Made by a program: the position numbers and the translations under genes. DNA of 64,000 nt from Faecalicatena absiana. Its GTDB lineage: Bacteria; Bacillota; Bacilli; Lactobacillales; Lactobacillaceae. Under the pieces are notes generated by a model. That model was not told where the DNA came from and ran no database searches. It worked only from the letters and a program-made list of their open reading frames with translations. How positions within the stretch are numbered: position 1 is the first letter of the stretch; each line of letters begins with the position of its first letter. The DNA lies in NCBI GenBank assembly GCA_017309015.1, contig JAEDAG010000001.1, positions 664,223 through 728,222 of the forward strand, read 5' to 3'. Below are positions 44,906 to 53,114 of this stretch, piece after piece.

Positions 44906-45544
44906 TTAGAAGCTCAGAATGTCAGTTGGATAGCTGGCCGTAAAGTCTGGCTTTTCCGCGGCCAGCGCGGCCAGGTCAAAGGCGCCCCAGGTGCAGGCAC
45001 AGGTCTGGCAGCCAGCGTTCTTCCCCATTTTGATGTCGTACTTGGCATCGCCAAGCATGATTGAGTCGGCCAAGTCAAGGTCATAGCGCTTGGCCAAGAG
45101 CTCGATTTCATCCGGAGCTGGCTTGTGGTTGACGACTTCGTCAGCACCGACAAAGTCCGTGAAAAAGCTGGTCATATGCAGCATTTCCAGGTTATGGGCC
45201 AGTTCGGCGTGGGTCTTGCTGGAGCAGACGTAGAGCTTCTTGCCCGCCAGGAGCAATTCGGTCAGCAGCTTGCTGATCCCCGGAAAGACCTTGACCATCC
45301 CATCTTCAAGCTTGTTGTATTCAGCCATCGCTTCCTCAAAGAGGCGGTTTGCCAATTCAGGCCGGTGGCCTGCTCTGGCCCAGCGGGCAATTGAAACGTT
45401 GATGGGAATCCCCATGGCGCCATAAACCTCAGCCCTCGTTGGCACCTTGACCCCATGCTCTTCAAAAGTCTTCTGGACCGCGGCCACGTATATGTCACGG
45501 GATTCACACAAGGTCCCGTCAAAGTCAAAAAAGTAGTTTTCCAT
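44906..45544 (-). CDS. HAD-superfamily hydrolase (phosphoglycolate-phosphatase type)
   Basis: A 212-residue HAD phosphatase with a small alpha-helical cap. Motif I FDFDGTLCES, motif II VCSSKTHAE, motif III Lys in NHKPAPDEIE and motif IV MLGDAKYDIKMG. Likely acts on small phosphate esters; the natural substrate is unknown. It precedes exoA by 65 bases on the same strand. Confidence 0.9.
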   Translation of the reverse strand: MENYFFDFDGTLCESRDIYVAAVQKTFEEHGVKVPTRAEVYGAMGIPINVSIARWARAGHRPELANRLFEEAMAEYNKLEDGMVKVFPGISKLLTELLLAGKKLYVCSSKTHAELAHNLEMLHMTSFFTDFVGADEVVNHKPAPDEIELLAKRYDLDLADSIMLGDAKYDIKMGKNAGCQTCACTWGAFDLAALAAEKPDFTASYPTDILSF

Positions 45545-45594
45545 ATTGTTCCCTCACTCCTGATCAGTTTCCTACCAATTATAACCTAGAAAGC

Positions 45595-45623
45595 AAAAGC
45601 GGACCCGCGCCGCGTCCGCTTTT
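45595..45623 (-). terminator. Terminator of the YjjG-type gene
   Basis: AAAAGCGGAC/GTCCGCTTTT (45595-45604 with 45614-45623) around a GC-rich loop. Confidence 0.75.
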
Positions 45624-45637
45624 ACAAATCATGTGGC

Positions 45638-46351
45638 CTAGACCAGGGCGTTAGCCGCGAAGTCGCGCTTGAGAATCCGCTGGAATTGGGCATAGTTGTC
45701 GACCGTGAAGAGGGGGTGAAGGTGGAGGGTGTTCTTGCGGTGGCGGTGGTTGTACCAGATGGAGTCAAAGCCATAGCCAGCGGCCCCCAAGATGTCTGAG
45801 GACAGGCCGTCCCCGAAGAAGAGGGTTTCGCTGGGGCTGAACTCGCTTCTTGAGAAGAAATAGTCGAAGATTTCCGGGTTAGGCTTCTGCGCTCCCGCCT
45901 CTTCACTGGTGACGATCAGGTCAAAGTAATCGTGGACGCCAGCCAGGCGCAGGCGGTGCTCCTGCCCAAACTGCTCCCCGTTGGACAAAATGGCCAGGTG
46001 ATAGCCCAGGCGCTTGGCGTAGCGCAGGGTTGCCTCAGCCCCAGGAAGCAGCTTGTGGCCATTGTGGAAGTAGTCGTGGAACTCATTGGCCACGTCCATC
46101 CCGTCGACTTCAACCCCGCAGTATTTCTTGATCAGGGCCGGAAACATGACCTTGTAGAGCTCTTCCAATTCAAGCTCCCCCTTCTCCAGCCGGCGCCACA
46201 AGCCTTCATTGTAGGCGTGAAATTCCCGCTCAAAGTCGTTGGTAAGCCGCCAGCCGCGGGACTTGAACAGCATTTCCAGGGAATCATGCTCCGTGGCGAA
46301 AGTGTCAATCAGAGTATCGTCAACATCCAGAATCAATTGTTTGTAGCGCAT
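45638..46351 (-). CDS. YjjG-family pyrimidine nucleotidase (HAD superfamily)
   Basis: A 237-residue HAD phosphatase. Motif I ILDVDDTLIDT (the second Asp followed by DT as in YjjG), motif II LAILSNGEQFG, motif III QKPNPEIFDYFF and motif IV FFGDGLSSDILGA. YjjG-type enzymes remove the phosphate from non-canonical pyrimidine nucleotides, protecting DNA and RNA. AGGAGG precedes the ATG. Confidence 0.9.
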   Translation of the reverse strand: MRYKQLILDVDDTLIDTFATEHDSLEMLFKSRGWRLTNDFEREFHAYNEGLWRRLEKGELELEELYKVMFPALIKKYCGVEVDGMDVANEFHDYFHNGHKLLPGAEATLRYAKRLGYHLAILSNGEQFGQEHRLRLAGVHDYFDLIVTSEEAGAQKPNPEIFDYFFSRSEFSPSETLFFGDGLSSDILGAAGYGFDSIWYNHRHRKNTLHLHPLFTVDNYAQFQRILKRDFAANALV

Positions 46352-46788
46352 AAAACCTCCTGTTTTCAGCTAATCTCAACACACAAATCCGTTTCCGAAT
46401 TTTATTAGTCCTAAATTCTAACCTAAAAGCCGGTCTAGTTCAATGGAAAAGTTTGCAAACGGCAGGTTAAATCATTGCATCCCGCACCACCACTGCATTT
46501 TGTGGTCCTCCCTTAGTAGTTATCTACATCTTGTGGATAACTTGGGAGAATTGTGTGTATATCTTGTACTATTGTCAAAAAAGCTCTAGATCTTGCGTTT
46601 TCACGCATTTTTTCAGCCAGCCAAAAGATATACGTAGTGCGAAATCAATACAATATTTCATTTACATCCGTCCTCATTAGCTATATCATATTAATTATTG
46701 ATAGATTTCTTTTGAAAAGCTGATCTTAGTCCTAGCCCCGGTCTTCCGGAAATTCGCGGTCAAAAGCCAGCTAAGCAAGTATTAGCCA
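46352..46788. other. Non-coding gap with an inverted repeat
   Basis: No gene is visible in about 440 bases. An imperfect inverted repeat CTCCC...AGTTATC-N11-GATAACT...GGGAG (46509-46548) includes a perfect DnaA-type 9-mer, TTATCCACA on the minus strand (46540-46532). Its function is unknown. Confidence 0.4.
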
Positions 46789-46789
46789 A

Positions 46790-46828
46790 AAAACGTGCTG
46801 AAGCCTTTCTCGTCTTCAGCACGTTTTG
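46790..46828 (-). terminator. Terminator of the 46866 gene
   Basis: The 14-bp stem AAAACGTGCTGAAG/CTTCAGCACGTTTT (46790-46803 with 46814-46827) is followed on the minus strand by TTGGC after six T's. Confidence 0.8.
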
Positions 46829-46865
46829 TCGTTTGTTCAAATTTGCTTTCTGCCTGTTGACTTCC

Positions 46866-47693
46866 CTACTGCTGGTAGAGGCTGACCAGCTGCTCAGCCA
46901 GGTCCGGCTGCTTGGGCTCCACGTCGCGGGCAATTTCGATGGCGTCAATCTCGCCGGTGTGAATCTTTTCCACGTTTTCAGGCGACAGGCCCTTGGATTC
47001 AATCATTTCCAAGGCCGTCGGCAGGTCGTGGTACTTGTACATCTTTCCTCTAAGCGCCTCTTGCCGGGTCCCGTCCAGCATCCGCCGCAAAAGGCGTTCC
47101 AGCTCTTTTTCCTGTCCTTCCGGCACATTGAATTCCATCCGCCGCAGCTGCTTTGGGATGGCCTCTACGGCGTCCTCAGGGCTGCTCCCGTAGCTGACGG
47201 AGTGCAATTGGGTCAAGGCTTCAAAGAAGGCCTCTTCCAAGCGGTCGTCAGACAAATCCGGATTGGTGTCCCGCAAATACTGGCGGTACTCCTCAGTAGC
47301 CGTGGTTCTTTCGTAGTACCATTCGTTTTCCCGGCGGAGGAATTCGTCCTTGGCCGGCACGTAGTAGATCCGGTCATGCTGGCGGCGCTTAAGCTGGTTG
47401 AAGTCCTCGGGCAGGTCCATCAGGACCCAGTCGCCATAGAGATAGAACTCCTCGTCCTCATCATCGTCGCCGTCTTCCTGCTTGGCCAGCTCCTTTTCCC
47501 CGGCAATGTTGTAGTCCTGGTTGCTCTGGTCCAGCATGGTGAATTCCCAAAAATCGTCCTCATCGACATTGAGCAGGGGATTCTGGTGCTCAAAAATGTG
47601 GTAAGCATGCCGCAGGGGAATTATCCCGTACATGTTGATCATTGAATAAAGATAACGCCTGATCAAGGCTCTGTTTTCGTTATTAATCATCAT
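46866..47693 (-). CDS. Conserved-looking cytosolic protein of unknown function
   Basis: A 275-residue acidic soluble protein, without signal peptide or membrane segment, with an Asp/Glu run near residues 74-82 (GDDDEDEE). The N-terminal 35 residues (NRALIRRYLYSMINMYGIIP) could form helices. I do not recognise the family. It has normal codon use, its own terminator and a plausible start, so it is probably a real gene. Context gives no functional hint. Confidence 0.7.
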   Translation of the reverse strand: MMINNENRALIRRYLYSMINMYGIIPLRHAYHIFEHQNPLLNVDEDDFWEFTMLDQSNQDYNIAGEKELAKQEDGDDDEDEEFYLYGDWVLMDLPEDFNQLKRRQHDRIYYVPAKDEFLRRENEWYYERTTATEEYRQYLRDTNPDLSDDRLEEAFFEALTQLHSVSYGSSPEDAVEAIPKQLRRMEFNVPEGQEKELERLLRRMLDGTRQEALRGKMYKYHDLPTALEMIESKGLSPENVEKIHTGEIDAIEIARDVEPKQPDLAEQLVSLYQQ

Positions 47694-47831
47694 TTCTCAC
47701 CTGCCATTTTTATTGGCTTGCTAAAGCTTAACTCGCGTTATTTCTCGTTAAAACTATTATAAATCAGCCCGTTTTCAATGTAAGGGCTAACATTTTGCCC
47801 GAGTTCGTGTTATGGTAGAGAATTGCTAGAA

Positions 47832-48488
47832 TCAGACTTCCCGGCCGAATTCTTCCAAGCTGACCTGACCGTCGTCATCCACGTTCAGCACGGTCATTTC
47901 CGTGTGCGACGGCAGGCGGCCAGGGATCTTTTGGCCGTCCTTGGCCAAAAGCGTGGCCAGGCAGTGGATGGAGCAGGCGTGGCAGACCAGCAGGATATTC
48001 TTTGAGTCATCCAGATTGGCCAGCCAGTTGATCCCGCGGCGCAGCCGGTCAACGTAGACCTTGCCCGGCTCCGCGTCTCCTTGCGGGTCGGCCGCGTGGA
48101 AAATGTCGCCAACTTCTTCCCAGCTGACCCCGTCCGCGACTGCGTCAACCACCCGGTCATACTTGTCATTGCCAAAGGCCTGGTGCACGCCATCAGTGTC
48201 GTAGATCGCCTCAAAAAAGCCAAAGAAGTATTCCCGCAGGTCTGGCGTTTCCACCATCTTGACTTTCTGCCAGTTGTCGTTTTCAGACACGATGATCTTG
48301 CGGGTGTCGCTGGCCCGCTTCAAGTCGCTGGAGGCCACCAGGTCAAACGGGATCTTCTTGAAGGTTTGCCCGATCCGGTGGGCTTCCGCGATTCCGCTCT
48401 CAGTCAGTGGCGCGTCTGACCAGCCTTGCAGGCGCCGGTACTTGTTCAGGTAGGTCTGGCCATGTCTGACCATGTAAATCTTTTTCAT
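47832..48488 (-). CDS. Histidine phosphatase (phosphoglycerate mutase-like)
   Basis: A 218-residue enzyme of the branch-1 histidine phosphatase clan. The phospho-His motif is MVRHGQTYLNKYRRLQGWSD and the second His is in LLVCHACSIHCLA. Size and motifs fit a broad phosphatase rather than glycolytic mutase. Its ATG overlaps the stop of the SGNH gene upstream (ATGA), so the two are translationally coupled. Confidence 0.9.
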   Translation of the reverse strand: MKKIYMVRHGQTYLNKYRRLQGWSDAPLTESGIAEAHRIGQTFKKIPFDLVASSDLKRASDTRKIIVSENDNWQKVKMVETPDLREYFFGFFEAIYDTDGVHQAFGNDKYDRVVDAVADGVSWEEVGDIFHAADPQGDAEPGKVYVDRLRRGINWLANLDDSKNILLVCHACSIHCLATLLAKDGQKIPGRLPSHTEMTVLNVDDDGQVSLEEFGREV

Positions 48489-49069
48489 CTTTTCAAACCT
48501 TTCTCAGGCAGCCATTCTGCCAGCTTCTTGCCCAAAAGCTCATAGCCCGCGCCCCCGAAGTGGAGGCCGTCGTTCAACTCGCCGCGGCAAAGCTGGGACA
48601 AGCCGCCCTGTCTCATCATTGCTTCAAAGAAGTCCGCGTAGGCACACTGGTACTTCTTCGCTGTTTCTTCCAATACTTTAGCATACTTTGCTAGTTCCGC
48701 GTTCCGCCGCACCCTTTGTTTTTCCTCGTCAACAGCCGGACCGGAGACCAGGACGGTCCTGGTCTTGGGATAAAAGCAGACGACCGCGGAAACGATGCTC
48801 TCAATATTGCGCCGGTACTGGTCCAGCGGCACCAATTTGTGCTGGGCCGCGTCGTTGACCCCAACCATAATAAAGAGCTGGTCAGCCCGCGGCTGCTTGA
48901 AGACCAGATCCCCCAGCAAGGCCAGCATGGCTCCGGAATTGATTCCGCAGATGGATTGGTTGGCAATTTCCAAATCTGGAAAGCGTTCATGCAGAACGTG
49001 GTTGATTCTTGGCTCATTCAAGCCCTCGTGGCGGGCAAACAGGCTGTCGCCCAATAAAATAACGCGCAT
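48485..49069 (-). CDS. SGNH/GDSL-family hydrolase (cytosolic)
   Basis: A 194-residue esterase-like enzyme. Ser in ILLGDSLFAR, Gly in CGINSGAML, Asn in MVGVNDAAQH and the Asp-His pair in NDGLHFGGAGYE are all present. No signal peptide. GAGG is six bases before ATG 49069; an ATG two codons earlier is too close to it. Coupled to the downstream phosphatase, suggesting one dephosphorylates and the other deacylates related metabolites, but that is a guess. Confidence 0.88.
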   Translation of the reverse strand: MRVILLGDSLFARHEGLNEPRINHVLHERFPDLEIANQSICGINSGAMLALLGDLVFKQPRADQLFIMVGVNDAAQHKLVPLDQYRRNIESIVSAVVCFYPKTRTVLVSGPAVDEEKQRVRRNAELAKYAKVLEETAKKYQCAYADFFEAMMRQGGLSQLCRGELNDGLHFGGAGYELLGKKLAEWLPEKGLKR

Positions 49070-49332
49070 TTTCATCCTCGGCTTTCATTATTTTCTTTTC
49101 TTATCAGAATTTAGCATTTGCTAACGACCGTCAGCATCGATTTATAATTTTCATCGATTCAAAACGCTGATAGATCAACGTTTTCAGTTGTCTTAACAAA
49201 GAAGCTATAATTTTTCGCTTACCAGTGAAGATATTGATGCTATTATAGATGAGAATAAGTTTACCCGCTTTCACCAAGCAGCAATATGAGCATCTTTATC
49301 TGGAAAATTCTCGTAAACAGAGGTTATGGATA

Positions 49333-51447
49333 ATGAATCGATTCAATCATTTTACGCCAGAAACCAAGAAAAGCTATGAGCAGCTCGGTCTCGCCCTCGC
49401 CATCTTCATGAAGTGCAAGGACCAGACAGAGACCCTTTTGGTGTCTGACGGTCTCTGTCAACTATACCACCTTAAGCGCAAAGAGCTCATGGCCTATTTT
49501 AACGGAGCGGCTGCCGATGAGCACTATTCTTTGACCAAAAAACGGGTTGAAGTCCTGGTCAACCAGATCTTGGGCGCCGATCGGCAGACCATCACCGTCC
49601 GCGTCAAGATCAACAATTTCTACCACACCCTCTTGCTCCACGCCAAGCGGCAGCAATTGGCCGACGGCAGCCTGCTGTGCTTCATCGATTACTTTGACCT
49701 CAGCGCCGACCAGCTGGAAGTAACGCCTAAAGCTGACCGCAACGCGCCAGACGCCCCCCGCTACAAGGACGACCTGACCGGGTTGGTCAACACTACCTAC
49801 TTGAACCGCTTCGGCCGTGACTTCTTGGTCGACAAGCTGGATGAGGGCCTGCGGCCGGTGATCATCCTCTTCAACGTCACGGGCATGCGGGCCTTCAACG
49901 ACCGCTACGACTACCGCCAAGGCGACCGACTCCTGATCAAGCTGGGCCAGATTTTGGTGCAAACCTTCACCAGCGGTCTGGTCATCAAGCACAGTGAGGA
50001 CCGCTTCATCGTCTTGACCACGGCCACGGACTACATTGCCAAGATCAAGACTGCCCAGAAGCTTTTTGTGGCTGGCATCAGCAACTCGCTGACCAATATC
50101 AAGGCCGGAATCTATTATTACGAGAACCGCGCGGAAGGCATGGAAGCCGCCCTCGACAAGGCCCGGCAAGCCCTCCAGTACACCGGCAGCGACCTGACCC
50201 AGCTCTACCACGTCTATGATTCTGCCGTCCAGGAAAGCTTTGGCAACCGCGACTACGTGCTCACCCACTTCTGGGAGGCCTTGGACAAGCGCTGGATTCA
50301 GCCCTACTACCAGATGGAAATCAGAAGCCTGACCGGTCAGATCTGCGGCTATGAAGCCCTGGCCCGGTGGATCGACCCGGACAAGGGCATCTTGAGTCCC
50401 GCGACTTTTATCAGCGTGCTGGAAGACATGCACCTGATCAACCTGCTGGACCTGTCCATCGTTGAACAGGTCTGCGAAACGATCCATGACTGTCTTGAGG
50501 ATGGCATTTCGGTCCAGCCGATCTCTATCAACCTGTCCCGGGTCGACTTCCAAGTCTGCGACATCTTCCAGGAAGTCGACCGAATCCGGAAAAAGCACGA
50601 CATCCCGCCTTACTATCTGAAGATCGAGATCCTTGAGTCCACCTTGACCCGGGTGCCTGGTCAATTGCGCCTGGCCATGAGCAAGTTCCACCAAGCCGGC
50701 TACCAGATCTGGATGGACGATTTTGGCTCCGGCTATTCCAGCCTGAACAACCTGAAGGACTTCAACTTTGACCTGATCAAGATCGACATGATCTTTTTGA
50801 AGGATTTTGCCAATAACCCCAAAAGCCGGATCATCCTGTCCTCAATCGTCAACATGGCCAAGCAATTGGGCCTGCACACCCTCTGCGAAGGAGTTGAGAC
50901 CAAGGAACAGGCCGATTTTCTGCGCGACATCGGCTGCGAGCGTCTGCAGGGCTTCCGCTTCTCCAAGCCCCTGCCCCTGGAAGAGGCGATCAGCCTGATC
51001 CATAAAAACGGCTATGGCCACTATGAGCCGGTCGAGCTGAACGACTACTATGACCAGGCGGGCCTAGCCAACCTGCTGGTCGATCCCATGTCAGACAGCA
51101 ACGTGCTTGACAAGCGCCAGCTGGCCTTGCCGGTCTCAATCATTGAACGGCGCTCCGATGACAGCCTGCGGCTCTACTACATCGACCGCGCCTACCAAAA
51201 GCAGCTGGAAGAAGCTGGTTTCAGCCAGGGCTCCTGGCAGGACCAGATCAATTACAGCAACGTCTACCACCACCTCCTGCTGGACCTGATGAGCGAGAGC
51301 CAGCAGACGCGGGTTCCCGCCACCTTGACCTTGAACGGCTTCACGATCAACGTCCGCTTCCTGGCCAAGCACGACGACCGGCAAATGTACGTCTGCACCA
51401 TTCAGAACTTTGCCCAGTACGTCTACCTGGCCCAAAAATGCCGCTAA
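49333..51447 (+). CDS. EAL-domain phosphodiesterase with degenerate GGDEF domain
   Basis: A 704-residue cytosolic protein: N-terminal PAS-like region (about 1-130), GGDEF-fold domain whose signature is reduced to HSEDRF (inactive as a cyclase), an EAL domain (about 345-600) and a C-terminal sensory-like tail of about 130 residues. EAL key residues are present: GYEALARW, ISINLSR, LKIEILES, MDDFGSGYSS, LIKIDMIF, CEGVETKEQ and QGFRFSKPLP. It should hydrolyse cyclic di-GMP. I use ATG 49333 since a -10 box at 49238-49243 places the transcript start near the earlier ATG. A GGDEF protein lies 3 kb away. Confidence 0.88.
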   Translation: MNRFNHFTPETKKSYEQLGLALAIFMKCKDQTETLLVSDGLCQLYHLKRKELMAYFNGAAADEHYSLTKKRVEVLVNQILGADRQTITVRVKINNFYHTLLLHAKRQQLADGSLLCFIDYFDLSADQLEVTPKADRNAPDAPRYKDDLTGLVNTTYLNRFGRDFLVDKLDEGLRPVIILFNVTGMRAFNDRYDYRQGDRLLIKLGQILVQTFTSGLVIKHSEDRFIVLTTATDYIAKIKTAQKLFVAGISNSLTNIKAGIYYYENRAEGMEAALDKARQALQYTGSDLTQLYHVYDSAVQESFGNRDYVLTHFWEALDKRWIQPYYQMEIRSLTGQICGYEALARWIDPDKGILSPATFISVLEDMHLINLLDLSIVEQVCETIHDCLEDGISVQPISINLSRVDFQVCDIFQEVDRIRKKHDIPPYYLKIEILESTLTRVPGQLRLAMSKFHQAGYQIWMDDFGSGYSSLNNLKDFNFDLIKIDMIFLKDFANNPKSRIILSSIVNMAKQLGLHTLCEGVETKEQADFLRDIGCERLQGFRFSKPLPLEEAISLIHKNGYGHYEPVELNDYYDQAGLANLLVDPMSDSNVLDKRQLALPVSIIERRSDDSLRLYYIDRAYQKQLEEAGFSQGSWQDQINYSNVYHHLLLDLMSESQQTRVPATLTLNGFTINVRFLAKHDDRQMYVCTIQNFAQYVYLAQKCR

Positions 51448-51450
51448 ATA

Positions 51451-51501
51451 AAAAATTGTTCAATATCGCACCGTTTGGTATGATACTTGAACAATTTTTT
51501 T
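51451..51501. terminator. Bidirectional terminator between the EAL gene and degV
   Basis: AAAAATTGTTCAA (51451-51463) pairs with TTGAACAATTTTT (51487-51499), between convergent genes. Confidence 0.75.
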
Positions 51502-51510
51502 GCTTCTATG

Positions 51511-52365
51511 CTAGATTTCCACGCCGATCATCAAGCCACCTTCTTCAGCGTAAAAGCTGCACAGGCCCCGGCAGTCGCCAAGGGTGATCTTCGCGCCGGG
51601 AAAATCCGCCAGGGCGATGTCGTGGAAGGATTCCGCCCCTTCCAGATTGCCCGCGTGGTTGATCACCATCTTGCCCCCGCGGTAACCCTGGTCCTTGATG
51701 ATCCGAGCCAGGTTCTTCCAGGCCTTTTTCTCGCCCCGGGCCTTGCCCAGCGGCACAATCAATCCCTTATCGGCCCAGCCGTAGACGCAGATCTTCAAGA
51801 GGCCGGCAATCCTGGCGGCTGCGGGTGCTACCCGGCCGTTGTTGGCCAAATTGGTCATGGACTTCAGGCAGAAAAAGAGCTTGACGTGTTCTTGCAGGTA
51901 ATCGTTGACCGCGGCCACGACTTCCGCGAAGCTCTTGCCCTGGTCCTTGAGTTCGGCCACCTTCTGCATCCCCAGATACTCGCCCGGTCCCGCGCTCCGG
52001 CTGTCAAAGACGTGGATCTTGAGCTGCCTGCCAGCGTTTTCCTGGCTTTCATACTTTTCCAGGAAAAGCTCAGCCGCCTGGCGGGCAGAATTATAGCTGC
52101 CGGAAAGCTCCGCGGAAATGGTGAACACGTAGATTTCGTCCGCGTCCTCGTAGACTGTCAGCCAAGAAGTGATGCTGGGACAGGCAGATGAGGTCTGGAT
52201 CCCGGAGCGCGCGGCCTGGTTGAAGGCCGCCTGGTCGAAGCTCTCATCGTCAGTCCAAGTCGTGCTCCCTTGAATCAGGCTCAAGGGCACGATCTGGGTT
52301 TCATAATTGCCAAGGCGGCCAGAAGTCAGATTGGCTCCGGAATCCGCCACGATTTTCACAGTCAT
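51511..52365 (-). CDS. DegV-family fatty-acid-binding protein (FakB-like)
   Basis: A 284-residue DegV protein. It has the opening KIVADSGANLT, the lipid-binding blocks SSACPSITSW, ELSGSYNSARQAAE and DSRSAGPGE, and NNGRVAPAAA. DegV/FakB proteins carry fatty acids for FakA kinase, feeding exogenous fatty acids to phospholipid synthesis. Start ATG 52365. It is divergent from a DUF1836 gene, with two near-identical palindromes between them. Confidence 0.92.
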   Translation of the reverse strand: MTVKIVADSGANLTSGRLGNYETQIVPLSLIQGSTTWTDDESFDQAAFNQAARSGIQTSSACPSITSWLTVYEDADEIYVFTISAELSGSYNSARQAAELFLEKYESQENAGRQLKIHVFDSRSAGPGEYLGMQKVAELKDQGKSFAEVVAAVNDYLQEHVKLFFCLKSMTNLANNGRVAPAAARIAGLLKICVYGWADKGLIVPLGKARGEKKAWKNLARIIKDQGYRGGKMVINHAGNLEGAESFHDIALADFPGAKITLGDCRGLCSFYAEEGGLMIGVEI

Positions 52366-52386
52366 CTTGTTTTGTAATCCTCACTA

Positions 52387-52480
52387 TCGGTTTTTGAAAA
52401 ACTTGTTGTTAGGAACAAGTCTACCGCAAAAACTGCCAGTGTCAAGTTTTTTAAAAACCGGTCAAAGAATTTGCTATAAT
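52387..52480. promoter_or_regulatory. Paired palindromic operators between degV and the DUF1836 gene
   Basis: CGGTTTTTGAAAAACTTG (52387-52404) and CAAGTTTTTTAAAAACCG (52443-52460) are inverted copies (17 of 18), and each is itself a GTTTTT-N-AAAAAC palindrome. They are 56 bp apart. An extended -10 TGCTATAAT ends at 52480. Confidence 0.6.
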
Positions 52481-52532
52481 CTGAGATAGAAAAACGTTCG
52501 CGCGAAGATTTAGCATGCCGGAGATGATTGCA

Positions 52533-53054
52533 ATGAAGAAAACCGTTGATGACCAAAAGATTGCCCAATCGCTGCGGGACTTCCACCTGCCCCGCTATGA
52601 AGACCTGCCCAGCATGGGCCTGTACCTGGAGCAAACCGCCAAGTATCTCAACCGCCAGCTGGCGCCGCTTGAAGACGTCCACCTGACCGCCTCCATGATC
52701 AGCAACTACGTCAAGCACGACCTGATCTTCCCGCCCAACAGGAAGCTCTACAGCCGCCAGCAGCTGGCTGAATTGACCTTTATCGCCATTTCCAAGAACG
52801 TCCTCCCCCTGGCCAACCTCCGGGAAGCTCTCAGAATCCAGCGTGAGACCTACGACACGGCCACGGCCTACAACTACATGGCCGACGAGCTGGAAAACGT
52901 CCTGGCCTATGTTTTTGGTCTTAAAGCGCAATTGGCAAAGACCGGCAAGGATCATAACGAGTACAAGCGGATGCTGCGCAGCGTCATCATGACCGTCAGC
53001 TACAAGGTTTACTTGGACAAGTACTTCAGCGAGATCACGCCTGAGAATAAATAA
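52533..53054 (+). CDS. DUF1836-domain protein, possible transcriptional regulator
   Basis: A 173-residue DUF1836 protein. The N-terminal half has a MerR-like helix-turn-helix look (LTASMISNYVKHDLIFPP then YSRQQLAELTFI), suggesting DNA binding; the rest is helical. I use ATG 52533 with GGAG nine bases upstream rather than ATG 52515. Divergence from degV with shared symmetric operators suggests it controls both genes; this is inference. Confidence 0.85.
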   Translation: MKKTVDDQKIAQSLRDFHLPRYEDLPSMGLYLEQTAKYLNRQLAPLEDVHLTASMISNYVKHDLIFPPNRKLYSRQQLAELTFIAISKNVLPLANLREALRIQRETYDTATAYNYMADELENVLAYVFGLKAQLAKTGKDHNEYKRMLRSVIMTVSYKVYLDKYFSEITPENK

Positions 53055-53057
53055 TAA

Positions 53058-53101
53058 GCAAAAAAGCTGGAAGCATGACGAATTGCTTCCAGCTTTTGCT
53101 T
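53058..53101. terminator. Bidirectional terminator after the DUF1836 gene
   Basis: GCAAAAAAGCTGGAAGCA and TGCTTCCAGCTTTTGC (about 53059-53099) form a stem of about 12 bp between convergent genes. Confidence 0.75.
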
Positions 53102-53114
53102 TTGCTGTTAACTT

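Noticed and set aside
49462..50694. A 410-codon open frame antisense to the EAL gene
   Set aside because: Same shadow composition, and the plus strand has clear EAL motifs throughout.
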